From Trichormus sp. NMC-1 (GTDB taxonomy: Bacteria > Cyanobacteriota > Cyanobacteriia > Cyanobacteriales > Nostocaceae), in NCBI RefSeq assembly GCF_001858025.1, contig NZ_LZQD01000001.1, positions 944,737-1,008,736 on the forward strand: a stretch of 64,000 nt of DNA, read 5' to 3'. Within the stretch, counting starts at the first letter, position 1, and each line of letters opens with the position of its first letter. The notes below the pieces were generated by a model. It saw nothing but the letters and a program-made list of their open reading frames with translations. It had not been told where the DNA came from and ran no database searches. Made by a program: the position numbers and the translations under genes. Shown here piece after piece: positions 38,201 to 50,866 of the stretch.

Positions 38201-39459
38201 TTCCCAATCCATTAATTCTTGATTGCAATAGCCGGGCTGTGGAGATGTTTGAAGTTGCCAACAAAGAAGAACTGATTGGCACACTAGGGCAAACTTTACA
38301 AAAACAGCGATTTACCGATGATGAAATGGTAATGATTGTTGACGATATAGCTAAATTAGGCTTTTGGAGTCAAGAAGTAGAATATGTGACTAAAAAAGGT
38401 AATATTTTCTGGGGCAATCTGTCGGTAAAACGCATCAATATAGCGGATCAAATTATTGATTTGGTGAGAGTTACGGATATTAGTAAACGCAAGCAAGCAG
38501 AATTAGCCTTACTGAAAAGCGAAAAGCGATTCAAAGAGATTTCTGCATCTTCGCCAGGAGTAATTTATATTACGGTTAGTGGGTTGGACGGCTCTTGGTA
38601 TTATGAATATATGAGTCGTGCGTTTGAGGATATTCATGAAATTACTGTTGAACAGATACTTGAAAATCCCCATCTCTGTTTTGAGCAGTTTCATCCTGAT
38701 GATTGCCTTGGCTATGAGGAAGCAGTGGCTCACAGTCTGGAAAATATGTCTCCTTTTAACTATGAGTGGCGCATTATCACCCCTTCAGGAAAACTCAAAT
38801 GGATAAAAGCGAATTCAAGACCAGAACGGAGGGAAAATGGAGAGATTGTATATTATGGTGTTGTGTTAGATGTGAGCGAACGCAAACAAGCCGAATTAGC
38901 TTTGCAGCAAGCGGAATATAACCTCAGACTGGCAAATCAGGAACTGGAACAACTGGTAAATACTGATGGATTAACGCAAATTGCCAATCGTCGCTGTTTT
39001 GACAATCGCTTAAAGCAAGAATGGCAGCGACTCTACCGAGAACAGCAACCGCTATCTTTACTGTTATTTGATGTTGATTATTTTAAACGCTATAACGATA
39101 CCTACGGTCATCAAATGGGGGATGAATGTCTGATTAAAATCGCTCAAGCAGTGCAACAGGTAGTGTGCCGTCCGGCTGATTTAGTCGCTCGCTACGGTGG
39201 GGAAGAATTTGTGGTTATTTTATCTAATACTAATGTTGAAGGGGCGATAGCGATCGCTCAACGAATTCATTCTGCAATTAAAGATTTAGCAATTCCTCAC
39301 CAAGCCTCGGAAGGGCGCGATACAGTTACAATTAGCCTTGGTATTACTAGCCAGATACCTACTTTTCAAACATTACCAGCCCACCTAATCGAGCAAGCAG
39401 ATCAGGCACTCTATCGCGCCAAACAACAGGGACGCAATCAGTCTGTAATGTTCTGTTAA
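35278..39459 (+). CDS. Multi-PAS membrane diguanylate cyclase
   Basis: 1393 residues. A membrane segment near 20-40, a large extracellular dCACHE-type sensor (~45-350), a second segment near 357-380 and a HAMP linker precede six PAS/PAC modules (starting about residues 436, 563, 695, 820, 955, 1080). A GGDEF domain ends the protein. The active site reads RYGGEEF (residues 1305-1311), with an RPAD inhibitory-site motif eight residues ahead of its GG (RxxD five residues before RYGGEEF), so it should make c-di-GMP with product inhibition. PAS 3 and 6 are near-duplicates. Monocistronic. Confidence 0.9.
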   Translation: MTYPSVNWFAKTFANLPLRTLLIVPFVLQTVGVVTLVGYFSYRSGEEAVEKLADQLMMEVSDRIDQHLNSYLGKAQEINRINVDAFESGILDLNDFNTLGKYFYRQVRSPMVGRSPSLNFGYVNFGSEKGGFIGAGYGLGNKLEIAEIPLSDQSKFRFYSVDDQGNRLSLVATLKNPQYSNFAWYSDAVKAGKPIWSSIYTWGGLPNRISISASTPVYDEQKKLLGVLGIDLELYQISQFLKTLDHKRSGHTFIMERSGLIVASSEDESPAPIINGTATRLKALNSSEPVIREVTQDLMQRFGSLNTITQPQNFRPDLEQKPFVRVTPYRDDYGLDWLVVTVIPESEFTAEIHANAQTTFLFCGLALVIAIGTGSLTAYWIAKPILRLSRASQAMAKGEWQEPLSEDIAIAELKVLATSFNQMSAQVKKSFQESESKFSTIFHTTPDPVWIATLAEGRCLNVNESFCNFWEDTPENIIGKTCVELGLWENIEDLHHFKQTLINKGILQNFKVVIRTYSKQSKTVLMSARVERLDGQDCVIGMMKDVTDLYNELRLRKQTEQILLESEYRFRSLFENSPVAYQSLDEQGCFIDVNSQFCNLLGYTPAELIGKPFGEFWSRKTQLYFPEAFAHFKCNKKASAELYLTRKDGSEIVALLEGRVQYEPDGQFVRTHCVLYDITERKYMEEALQYSQNLLHTLASNIPGTMYTLVQHSDESATFEYVSLGCRYLLELEPEEILENANLCFAQIHPDDRVGYHAAAALSAKTLKPFFYEWRLITPSGKLKWVQANSRPELRQNGDIVWHGVLLNITKSKQAEEALRQSQHFIERITELTPNLLYIYDLTEQRNVYINRSVAEILGYSAAEIHKMGANLFPTICHPDDLNRVYTAIQQTIYLQDHQFIEIEYRVRDTQGQWRWLYSRDTVFSRTENGNVKQTLGTSQDITDRKQAELELRKSRDFKEAIYNESTDAIFLVDVPNPLILDCNSRAVEMFEVANKEELIGTLGQTLQKQRFTDDEMVMIVDDIAKLGFWSQEVEYVTKKGNIFWGNLSVKRINIADQIIDLVRVTDISKRKQAELALLKSEKRFKEISASSPGVIYITVSGLDGSWYYEYMSRAFEDIHEITVEQILENPHLCFEQFHPDDCLGYEEAVAHSLENMSPFNYEWRIITPSGKLKWIKANSRPERRENGEIVYYGVVLDVSERKQAELALQQAEYNLRLANQELEQLVNTDGLTQIANRRCFDNRLKQEWQRLYREQQPLSLLLFDVDYFKRYNDTYGHQMGDECLIKIAQAVQQVVCRPADLVARYGGEEFVVILSNTNVEGAIAIAQRIHSAIKDLAIPHQASEGRDTVTISLGITSQIPTFQTLPAHLIEQADQALYRAKQQGRNQSVMFC

Positions 39460-39842
39460 TCTCTAGGACTAGCTGACCAGGAGGAACTATTATTTGTTTT
39501 AGAAAACTCAAGAATGACCAAGCCCCGAAGGGGCGAGAACAGGGTTGAAAGTCTTTTGTTATATGGCTTTTTTCTGAAATTTTGTACTTCATTTACCTGA
39601 AATCTGCTGTATTTGTAAGTAGCCATCATAAACTGCGTACACCAGGACACATGAAAAAACTTCTTATTCCCCTCCTTGCTTGCGGGGAGGGGTTAGGGGT
39701 GGGGTCTTATTTTCAAGTCAGGTGAACAGAAAAAATTAAAGGTATGTGAAGAAAAGCAAAGCAAGCTGAAACTCTTTTCCCCTGCGCCCTGCTCCCCTGC
39801 CTTATCTCAACGACAATTTTTAACGCTCACTTACTTATGAGT
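39460..39842. other. Intergenic region between convergent genes, with a GC hairpin
   Basis: About 380 bases without a gene. GCCCCGAAGGGGC at 39522-39534 can fold as a tight hairpin and may help termination. A second G-rich stretch (GGGGAGGGGTTAGGGGTGGGG, near 39680-39705) is of uncertain meaning. Confidence 0.4.
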
Positions 39843-40511
39843 TTAATTTTCCAATGCAGAATTATAAGCTTTAACTAACAAATCAATCCCCGTAATTGCC
39901 CCACCAACAACAACAGCATTAGCACCTAAATCTAAAGCTTTTCTGGACATTTCTGGTGAAGAAATACCGCCTTCACAAATTATAAAGGCATCAAGATTTT
40001 CTACTATCTGTCTGAGTAATTCCCAACCAGGAGGAGCAAAAGTTTTAGTTTCCGCAGTGTAACCAAAAAGAGTAGTCCCCACAATATCCGCACCAGCATC
40101 AACCGCTAATTTTGCTGCTGCAAATGTATCCACATCTGCCATCACTGGTTTACCCAATTCTTGATGAATACGGTTAATAATATCAATTAACTTTTCATCA
40201 CCGGGACGATTTCTGGTAGTTGCATCTATAGCAATAATATCTGCACCGGCTTGTGCGACAGCAACAGCATGGTGAAACTGTGGTGTAATGTAAACATCAG
40301 AACCAGTTATGACTTGTTTCCAAAGTCCAATAATTGGTACTTGTACTTTTTCTCTCACAGCTTTAATATGGTTTGGCGTATCAATTCTCACACCAACAGC
40401 ACCATTATTAACCGCAGCTTGTGCCATTGCAGCAATTACATAAGCATCATGTAATGGAGAATCTACAGGTGCTTGACAGGAAACAATTAAACCTTTTTGT
40501 AAATTAGTCAT
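39843..40511 (-). CDS. nanE: N-acetylmannosamine-6-phosphate 2-epimerase
   Basis: 222 residues, TIM barrel. The start GLIVSCQAPVDSPLHD and the segments GVRIDTPNHI, IIGLWKQ and MADVDTFAAAKLAVDAGADI are typical of NanE. Converts ManNAc-6-P to GlcNAc-6-P. No sialic acid genes lie beside it, so amino-sugar salvage is the likely context. Confidence 0.9.
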   Translation of the reverse strand: MTNLQKGLIVSCQAPVDSPLHDAYVIAAMAQAAVNNGAVGVRIDTPNHIKAVREKVQVPIIGLWKQVITGSDVYITPQFHHAVAVAQAGADIIAIDATTRNRPGDEKLIDIINRIHQELGKPVMADVDTFAAAKLAVDAGADIVGTTLFGYTAETKTFAPPGWELLRQIVENLDAFIICEGGISSPEMSRKALDLGANAVVVGGAITGIDLLVKAYNSALEN

Positions 40512-40560
40512 TTTTGATTTTTATTTTTAATTGTTTAACAAATTCTGGAAGTTTAATTCA

Positions 40561-40586
40561 ATTTACGAATTACGAATTACGAATTA
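40561..40586. repeat. Heptamer repeat (ACGAATT)n
   Basis: Three to four ACGAATT units adjoining the 3' end of the histidine kinase gene. Confidence 0.8.
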
Positions 40587-42512
40587 TTTTAATTGATTTG
40601 GTATCCAAACAGTAAAAATTGAACCCATACCTACAGTAGATTCTACTTCAATTCGACCGCGATGAAGTTCTACAAGTTGTTTAGTTAAAGCTAAACCAAC
40701 TCCTGTACCTTCGTAGCGACGACGATAGGGTGTATCCAGTTGCTGAAATTTCTCAAATAGTAGTGGTAATTGATCTTCTGGTATGCCAATTCCAGTATCT
40801 TCTATTTGAAAGATGGCAGTGTCATCTTCTACCCACAAACGCAAAGTGACGCTGCCACTTTCTGGGGTAAACTTGATCGCATTAGTTAATAAATTCCAAA
40901 GAATTTGTTCTATTCTTCCAGAATCGGCTGTAAAGCGATCGCGCAAAGGGTTAATTTGCAAATCGAGTTTAAGAGTGACTTTTTCGCTCTTGGCTTTTTC
41001 TAATAAGCATTCTAGGGTATTTTCTGCTATCTTGATTAAAGAAAATTCAGAAATATTTAATACTGTTTTTCCAGCCTCAATTTGCGATAAATCGAGGATG
41101 TCATTAATCATTTCTAATAAATGTTCACCACTATCATGGATAGTTTGTAAATAATTCCGTTGTCGTTGACTTAACTCACCTAAAGGCCAACGTAATAATG
41201 TCGAAGACATTCCAATCACATAAGTTAAAGGTGTCAGCAATTCATGGCTGATTGTAGCCAGAAATTCACTTCGGAGACGACTTGCAGCTTCAGCAGCTAG
41301 TAGTGCTTCCCGCAGTGCCATTGTGCGTTCAATAACTCGTTGTTCCAGAGTTTGTTTTTCTTGAGTCAGTATTCGCGTAGCGTCTTGCAGAGATTCCATT
41401 AGCTCAGTTTGATGAATAGCGATCGCTAATTGTTCTGCAATTGAGTTTAACAAGTTTTTTTCACTTTCCTGCCACTCACGGGGAACGTGGCACTGGTGAG
41501 CAATCAATAACCCCCAAAGTTTTTCTTCAAACATAATCGGGGCTGCCAATTTTGCCCGAATTTGGTTCGCTCGTAAAAAATTTAATAAGCACTCTTCTAG
41601 TGCATAGGTTTTTTCTACATCATCAACAGCTAAAATAAAACCTTGACGATATTTTTCCCAACAGTGAGAAATGCGCGTCAGACAGTCTTTTTCTTGATAA
41701 TTTAATACTGAGGTAATATTGTCTGTAGCCATTGCTTCATAAACTATACAACCCCAGCCATTTTCATTATTCTGTTCTAAGGATTGAGAATTAACTGAAC
41801 TTAGGATTAAATCTTGTGTATGTTGAGTCTTGACTTTAAGCGGCTCAAATTTATAAATTACTAATCGGTCTAATTCTAGAAATTCACGTACTTGTGTAAT
41901 TGCCGTAGCCATAATTAATGGCAAGTTTAGGCTTTTACGGATTTGCGTTGTTACTTGATTCAACAGACGTTCCTGAGCAATCTGTTTTGTCAAGGCGTTT
42001 TCCACCGACTGACAACTAAAACCCTCTGGAGGAATTGAACTTGCAGGTACTGTTAAATTTGGGTTGAAATCAGGGAAAAAATATTCTAACAATAACAGAG
42101 TAAATTTACTTTGGAGCGTGACATCATTAGGAGCAAGAAGTTGCCGATAATGTTCAAGATTTTGGTATGTGTAAGAATTACAGCCAAACAAATCTCGCAA
42201 TTTCGAGACAAAAGCAGCGATCGCTTCTTCATTAAATGTCAAACTAGCATTTAGGGCTGAGTCAATTTCTTGCTTCCCCGGCTTTTGGGTTCCCACCAAC
42301 AGTGCATTAAATCCCTGAGAAACCACCAGCTTAAACCTTTGCCCTTGCCACTCTACAGGCAGTTTCATCCGCACCAGCACAGCTTCTGTCAACACTAAAG
42401 CATCACTTTCTACCGCCTGAACCATTTGCTGTAATAATTCTCCAAGCTGATTAAATACACTTAAAGGAAAGGTTCGAGAAAAGCCCAAATCAGGAGAAAT
42501 AAGCATTTTCAA
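40584..42512 (-). CDS. GAF-domain sensor histidine kinase, possibly cyanobacteriochrome-like
   Basis: 642 residues, no membrane segment. An N-terminal domain of unknown type (~1-150) precedes a GAF domain (~191-360), then HisKA with His423 in FLATISHELLTPLT, and HATPase_c to the end (NAIKFTPESG, DTGIGIPEDQ, GTGVGLAL). The GAF domain has the phytochrome/CBCR hallmark LWGLLIAHQC and a cysteine, Cys308 (EECLLNFL), at the place where bilin-linking Cys usually sits, but the usual following His is Leu. Bilin binding is therefore uncertain. No receiver domain or response regulator adjoins. Confidence 0.85.
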   Translation of the reverse strand: MKMLISPDLGFSRTFPLSVFNQLGELLQQMVQAVESDALVLTEAVLVRMKLPVEWQGQRFKLVVSQGFNALLVGTQKPGKQEIDSALNASLTFNEEAIAAFVSKLRDLFGCNSYTYQNLEHYRQLLAPNDVTLQSKFTLLLLEYFFPDFNPNLTVPASSIPPEGFSCQSVENALTKQIAQERLLNQVTTQIRKSLNLPLIMATAITQVREFLELDRLVIYKFEPLKVKTQHTQDLILSSVNSQSLEQNNENGWGCIVYEAMATDNITSVLNYQEKDCLTRISHCWEKYRQGFILAVDDVEKTYALEECLLNFLRANQIRAKLAAPIMFEEKLWGLLIAHQCHVPREWQESEKNLLNSIAEQLAIAIHQTELMESLQDATRILTQEKQTLEQRVIERTMALREALLAAEAASRLRSEFLATISHELLTPLTYVIGMSSTLLRWPLGELSQRQRNYLQTIHDSGEHLLEMINDILDLSQIEAGKTVLNISEFSLIKIAENTLECLLEKAKSEKVTLKLDLQINPLRDRFTADSGRIEQILWNLLTNAIKFTPESGSVTLRLWVEDDTAIFQIEDTGIGIPEDQLPLLFEKFQQLDTPYRRRYEGTGVGLALTKQLVELHRGRIEVESTVGMGSIFTVWIPNQLK

Positions 42513-42599
42513 AAATGTAGTGAGAGGGGCTAAAAGCTGGATTGAGAAGTTGTTTTTGATTGTGTACTAACCAACAGTGTAAAACGGTAAAAGAGAATT

Positions 42600-46973
<4,374 letters not shown>

Positions 46974-46998
46974 ATATAAAGTGGTGTAGGAAACAAAT

Positions 46999-48108
46999 AT
47001 GGAAAATATAGCGTATTTGCACCTAGCTTTTGCCTATGAAGATAGTGAATTTGGTGAATTAGCTTTTCTATTTCACCCAGCAGCCGTACCAGATTGGAAA
47101 CGTCTTTCTAGCAAGGCTTGGAAGTATATGCTTCCCCTTGTTTTAATTCTTTCTATTTTCAGTGCTGTTGGTAGCGTTTTAGCATTAGAAAAAGGCGATC
47201 AAGGCCCTTCTGTCAAAAATCTGCAACAAAAGTTAAACTCAGCCGGTTTTTATCGAGATCCTATCACTGAAGTCTATGATTCTCCCACAGAAGATGCTGT
47301 CCGACAGTTTCAAAAAGCTGCTGGTTTACCGATTAATGGTGTTGTTGAAGTTAAAACTTGGCAAAAATTAGAAAGTTGGCAGAAAAAGCCAGAGAGTAAA
47401 AAAACTAAAACTGCTACAGCACCAACACAAAGAACCACAACCAGTACTCCTCGTTCAGCAACTAACAAGCGCCAAAATCCCAACCTCATTACTAAAGGTG
47501 ATGAAGGTGAAAATGTCAAAGTTTTACAAGCACGCTTGCGAATTGCTGGTTTTTATTTTGGGAATCCGAGTGGCATATTTGGTCCAATTACCGAAGAAGC
47601 TGTCAAGAGATTCCAAAAAGCTTATAAGTTAAGCGCTGACGGTGTTGTTGGACCGACTACACTCGCCAAACTACCCCCAGTAAATGCAGAAAGTGGCGAA
47701 GATACTTCCCAACAGGAAATTAATCGAGATCAACTTAGTTTAGGCGATCGCGGTGAAGCTGTCAGAATTCTCCAAGAACAATTAATCAAAGCCGGATATC
47801 TAGACGGACCGCCCAATGGTTACTATGGTTCCTACACAGCAGATGCTGTTAGTCGCTTTCAAAAACATCATCACTTAGAAGCCAACAGCATTGCGGGAAC
47901 TACTACTCGCTCTAAGTTACATAACTTAGTCAAAACTTCACCTAAGAGTGATTTTAATGTCTTAGAAGTTCAAATGCGACTACAGGAGAAAGGTTTCTAT
48001 AAAGGCCTACTCAACGGCATCATGGCAGAAGACACCAAAAAAGCCATCAAACGCGCCCAAGAATTTTACGGCGTTAGCCCCGGTGACATCATCAGCGGCA
48101 ACTTCTAG
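46999..48108 (+). CDS. Membrane-anchored peptidoglycan-binding repeat protein (alr1690-like)
   Basis: 369 residues. Cytoplasmic N-terminus, one membrane segment near 48-66 (YMLPLVLILSIFSAVGSVLA), then four PG_binding_1-type modules (LEKGDQGPSVKNLQQKL; ITKGDEGENVKVLQARL; LSLGDRGEAVRILQEQL; a degenerate last one) linked by Lys/Thr-rich spacers. No hydrolase domain. It faces furA head-on, the arrangement described for Anabaena alr1690, whose read-through transcript is antisense to furA. Only a weak hairpin (48178-48190) lies between. 25 bp downstream of cobN, so co-transcription is possible. Confidence 0.85.
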   Translation: MENIAYLHLAFAYEDSEFGELAFLFHPAAVPDWKRLSSKAWKYMLPLVLILSIFSAVGSVLALEKGDQGPSVKNLQQKLNSAGFYRDPITEVYDSPTEDAVRQFQKAAGLPINGVVEVKTWQKLESWQKKPESKKTKTATAPTQRTTTSTPRSATNKRQNPNLITKGDEGENVKVLQARLRIAGFYFGNPSGIFGPITEEAVKRFQKAYKLSADGVVGPTTLAKLPPVNAESGEDTSQQEINRDQLSLGDRGEAVRILQEQLIKAGYLDGPPNGYYGSYTADAVSRFQKHHHLEANSIAGTTTRSKLHNLVKTSPKSDFNVLEVQMRLQEKGFYKGLLNGIMAEDTKKAIKRAQEFYGVSPGDIISGNF

Positions 48109-48790
48109 CACAGTACGACGGAAGTAGCTATCCAGTTAAAAAAGGTTAAAAAGCTGATGAAACAAACTTTATGTCCTCCAGTAATACTGGCTCATTTCCA
48201 TTAAATTCGCTTAAACGTGGCAGATGATTCCCCCACTCACTGATTATATCGTGTCTGCTTAAATACTAATAATTAGGCTGACACGGAGACACAGAGGATT
48301 TTTATCTAGTTATCCCACCTCGGTGCTAAAGCGGCATTAATGCCCTTTGGCATTTGGGGCAGACTGCATGAATTGTCAGCTGACAGTCAAGTAGGTGAAA
48401 CCCTTCTTTTTGGGCTGTTTTTGTGCCAATTTTTAAAATTGACTCGTTTTTGAACTCAATAGTAGCGTTGCACTTGACACAAATGAGGTGATGGTGATGA
48501 TGGGGGTAGGGCTGGTTAAGTTCATAATGTTTATGCCCTTCACCCAGTTCTAGTTCCCGCAAAATCCCCATTCTCGCCATCAACTTCAACGTCCGATAGA
48601 TAGTTGATAGACTTATACCTTCACCGTCAGTTTCTAAGCGATGATAAAGATCCTCGGCGCTTAAATGTTCACCTTGCGGAAGTTCTTGGAAAATATGTAG
48701 AATTATTTCTCGCTGTGGTGTTAAACGCCAGCCTCGGTCGTTTAGTTCTGCCTTGAGTGAACCAGTTGTGTAGACAGTCATACTAAATTT
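48109..48790 (+). ncRNA. Predicted antisense extension over furA (alpha-furA-like)
   Basis: Inferred, not seen directly. In Anabaena sp. PCC 7120 the alr1690 transcript extends across the convergent furA gene as alpha-furA. The same gene order occurs here, and no strong terminator lies between 48108 and 48326. The 3' end is a guess. Confidence 0.35.
48326..48781 (-). CDS. furA: Ferric uptake regulator FurA
   Basis: 151 residues from ATG 48781 (MTVYTTGSLKAELNDRGWRL). Winged-helix DNA-binding part with SAEDLYHRLE and SLSTIYRTLKLM, His-rich metal site PHHHHHLICVKC. The cysteines fall at 101, 104, 133, 141 and 144, the same five positions (two CXXC motifs) reported for Anabaena FurA, so I assign FurA rather than Zur or PerR. 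A TTG at 48799 would add six residues and is unlikely. Represses iron-acquisition genes with Fe2+; autoregulation is suggested by upstream Fur-box-like sites. Confidence 0.93.
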   Translation of the reverse strand: MTVYTTGSLKAELNDRGWRLTPQREIILHIFQELPQGEHLSAEDLYHRLETDGEGISLSTIYRTLKLMARMGILRELELGEGHKHYELNQPYPHHHHHLICVKCNATIEFKNESILKIGTKTAQKEGFHLLDCQLTIHAVCPKCQRALMPL

Positions 48791-48856
48791 TCTCAACAAA
48801 GCCTGTTAATTGAGAATATAGCAAATGTTAGGCTGGATTTGCAACAATTACAGCTT

Positions 48857-48928
48857 AATGATAATATTTGCTATTTGTCTTTTGTCAGATGACAATCTTA
48901 AATCTCAAGGTTAAAATTCGATAATGAT
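48857..48928. promoter_or_regulatory. Fur-box-like sites upstream of furA
   Basis: AATGATAAT (48857-48865) and GATAATGAT (48920-48928) each match half of the classical iron box built from NATWAT units, within 80-150 bp of the furA start. Autoregulation by FurA is established in Anabaena; the exact sites here are inferred. Confidence 0.45.
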
Positions 48929-49058
48929 AGCTGTTGCCAGGTATCGCCTTCACACCTGTTAAGATTTCCTGGCCATAGTAGAGAATAGCAAAAATAACTT
49001 AAATCCAGAAAGGTAGCAAAAGCTGATTTCACCAGCTTTTCACCTTCTGTCTATGGTA

Positions 49059-50309
49059 CTAAGTTAGAGACTCTAAATAGTCGCGGATGAGGTTACGGCG
49101 TTTGGGTTGGCGCAACTTTTGCAAAGCCTTAGATTCAATTTGCCGGACACGTTCTCTGGATAAGTCTAGGGCGCGACCAATCTCAGCTAAAGAGTAAGAA
49201 TGACCATCGGATAAACCAAAGCGCATGAGGATGACATCACGCTCACGGCTAGTTAAATCTTCTAATAAATTGTGCAAATCTTTTTGTAAAGATTCGCGCA
49301 TTAACATCTCTTCTGGAGTGACACTATCAGTCTCCAGCAATTCGCCCAACTCAGTATCTTTATCTTTACCAACTTTGGTTTCTAAAGAAACTGAACGAGG
49401 TACACGCAACAAAACTTCCCTGACTTGGGCAGGTGTCATGTCTAATTCAATTGCTAAGTCTTCTAAGGTAGGAGTGCGACCTTTTTCTTGAGCAATTTTC
49501 CGTTGGGCTTTTTTAATTTTGTTAAGTTTTTCTGTAATATGAACAGGTAAGCGGATTGTGCGGCTAGAAGTAGCGATCGCTCTGGTAATTCCCTGCCGAA
49601 TCCACCAATAAGCATAAGTACTAAAACGATAACCCTTGGTGGGGTCAAATTTTTCTACGGCTCGCTCTAAACCTAGAGTACCTTCTTGGACTAAATCCAA
49701 CAATTCTAAGCCCCGATTTTGATACTTCTTGGCCACAGAAACCACAAGGCGCAGATTGGCCTTAATCATGTGTTCTTTGGCTTGGAGTCCTTGGGACTGA
49801 ACTTTTTCTAGTTCTTCCACTGTCAATTTAGCAATTTCTGCCCAGCGACGTTTACCTTCTGATAAAGTCGGCTTGAGATCTGCTAAGTTCAAACCAGCCG
49901 TAGTAGCCCATCTTTCTAAAGACGGCCGATGTCCCAGCGAAGATGCTAACTGCTCCTGAACTTCGATTAACCGAAGATAAGGTACAATCACAGCATCACC
50001 TTCCTTGGCAGCGTTAGCAAGCACTATCCGCATCCGCAAATATCGCTGCACTTTTTGGGCTTCTGCAACTTCTTCATCTCTTCCTAATAACCTTACCCGA
50101 CCAATTTCTTGAAGATATAGACGTACTAAGTCTGTACTCCGACGGTTGTTGTTAGCCGCTAAATTATGAGAATCAACAGCAGCTATTTCCAAATCTTGCA
50201 GATCATCTAGGGACAAATCACTGTCATCAATCGTTAGATCAGAGTCTAATGTGGGTTTAGACTTTTGAGAATCGTAGGCGGCATCTGTATAAAAAGAGGT
50301 TGCTGGCAT
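49059..50309 (-). CDS. sigC: Group 2 RNA polymerase sigma factor SigC
   Basis: 416 residues. Regions 1.2 (TDLVRLYLQEIGRVRLL), 2 (LVQEGTLGLERAVEKFDPTKGYRFSTYAYWWIRQGITRAI, quoted in parts: STYAYWWIRQ), 3 and 4 (SLAEIGRALDLSRERVRQIE) are all present. It lacks the long RpoD spacer, so it is group 2. I name it SigC because in Anabaena sigC (all1692) adjoins furA with this length and order. Reported roles of SigC there include early nitrogen-stress response. Transcribed toward furA. Confidence 0.85.
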   Translation of the reverse strand: MPATSFYTDAAYDSQKSKPTLDSDLTIDDSDLSLDDLQDLEIAAVDSHNLAANNNRRSTDLVRLYLQEIGRVRLLGRDEEVAEAQKVQRYLRMRIVLANAAKEGDAVIVPYLRLIEVQEQLASSLGHRPSLERWATTAGLNLADLKPTLSEGKRRWAEIAKLTVEELEKVQSQGLQAKEHMIKANLRLVVSVAKKYQNRGLELLDLVQEGTLGLERAVEKFDPTKGYRFSTYAYWWIRQGITRAIATSSRTIRLPVHITEKLNKIKKAQRKIAQEKGRTPTLEDLAIELDMTPAQVREVLLRVPRSVSLETKVGKDKDTELGELLETDSVTPEEMLMRESLQKDLHNLLEDLTSRERDVILMRFGLSDGHSYSLAEIGRALDLSRERVRQIESKALQKLRQPKRRNLIRDYLESLT

Positions 50310-50866
50310 AATGTCTTAATTGCTCCAGGTGACAATAGATTACGGTCAGCTAAAATTACGGTCAGCTAATCAACTGTTGCTATTATTCCCGTAATTCACG
50401 ATGAACTAACATTGTTGATGTTTACAGTACAATTCTTTGCAAATTATTGTACTATGTTATTTTTATTACACTTTACTTATTTCGATAACTATGGTTTTTT
50501 GATTAAACCAATAGCTATGATGAGCTAGGGCTATTACAGCGCTGCGTCAATCAGCCACTCATGGGAAATGTCTAAAGCCCTGACGGAACAGTCATTCAAA
50601 ATTACAAATTCCGCAAAGCGGTACTAGGCTGTAAATTAGGAATTACTGAGTTAACATTGCACTTTTGAGCTAAATTAGCTGTTATTTTTATAACCCGGTA
50701 TAAACATATTCCTAGTAATTTTGCTGTTTATAAAGTACATAGTTATATTTACACGACTGGGGAGGTAATTTCCTGACGATTTAACACTTTTTTTTAGTGA
50801 TTAATTGGTCATGAGTTGAGGTGAGTTACGAAATAATGCTGATAGCGCGCAGTGTGAGGCATAACT
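50310..50866. other. Upstream region of sigC; no gene
   Basis: About 555 AT-rich bases. It contains the inverted repeat AGTACAAT-N12-ATTGTACT at 50426-50453, about 120 bp upstream of the sigC start, a candidate regulator site. A REP-like scrap (AATTCCGCAAAGCGGTACTA) lies near 50609. Confidence 0.45.

Noticed and set aside
39660-39705. G-rich stretch as a possible G-quadruplex or CRISPR-like repeat
   Set aside because: Single copy, no repeat partner; the pattern GGGGAGGGGTTAGGGGTGGGG is a common low-complexity element in these genomes.
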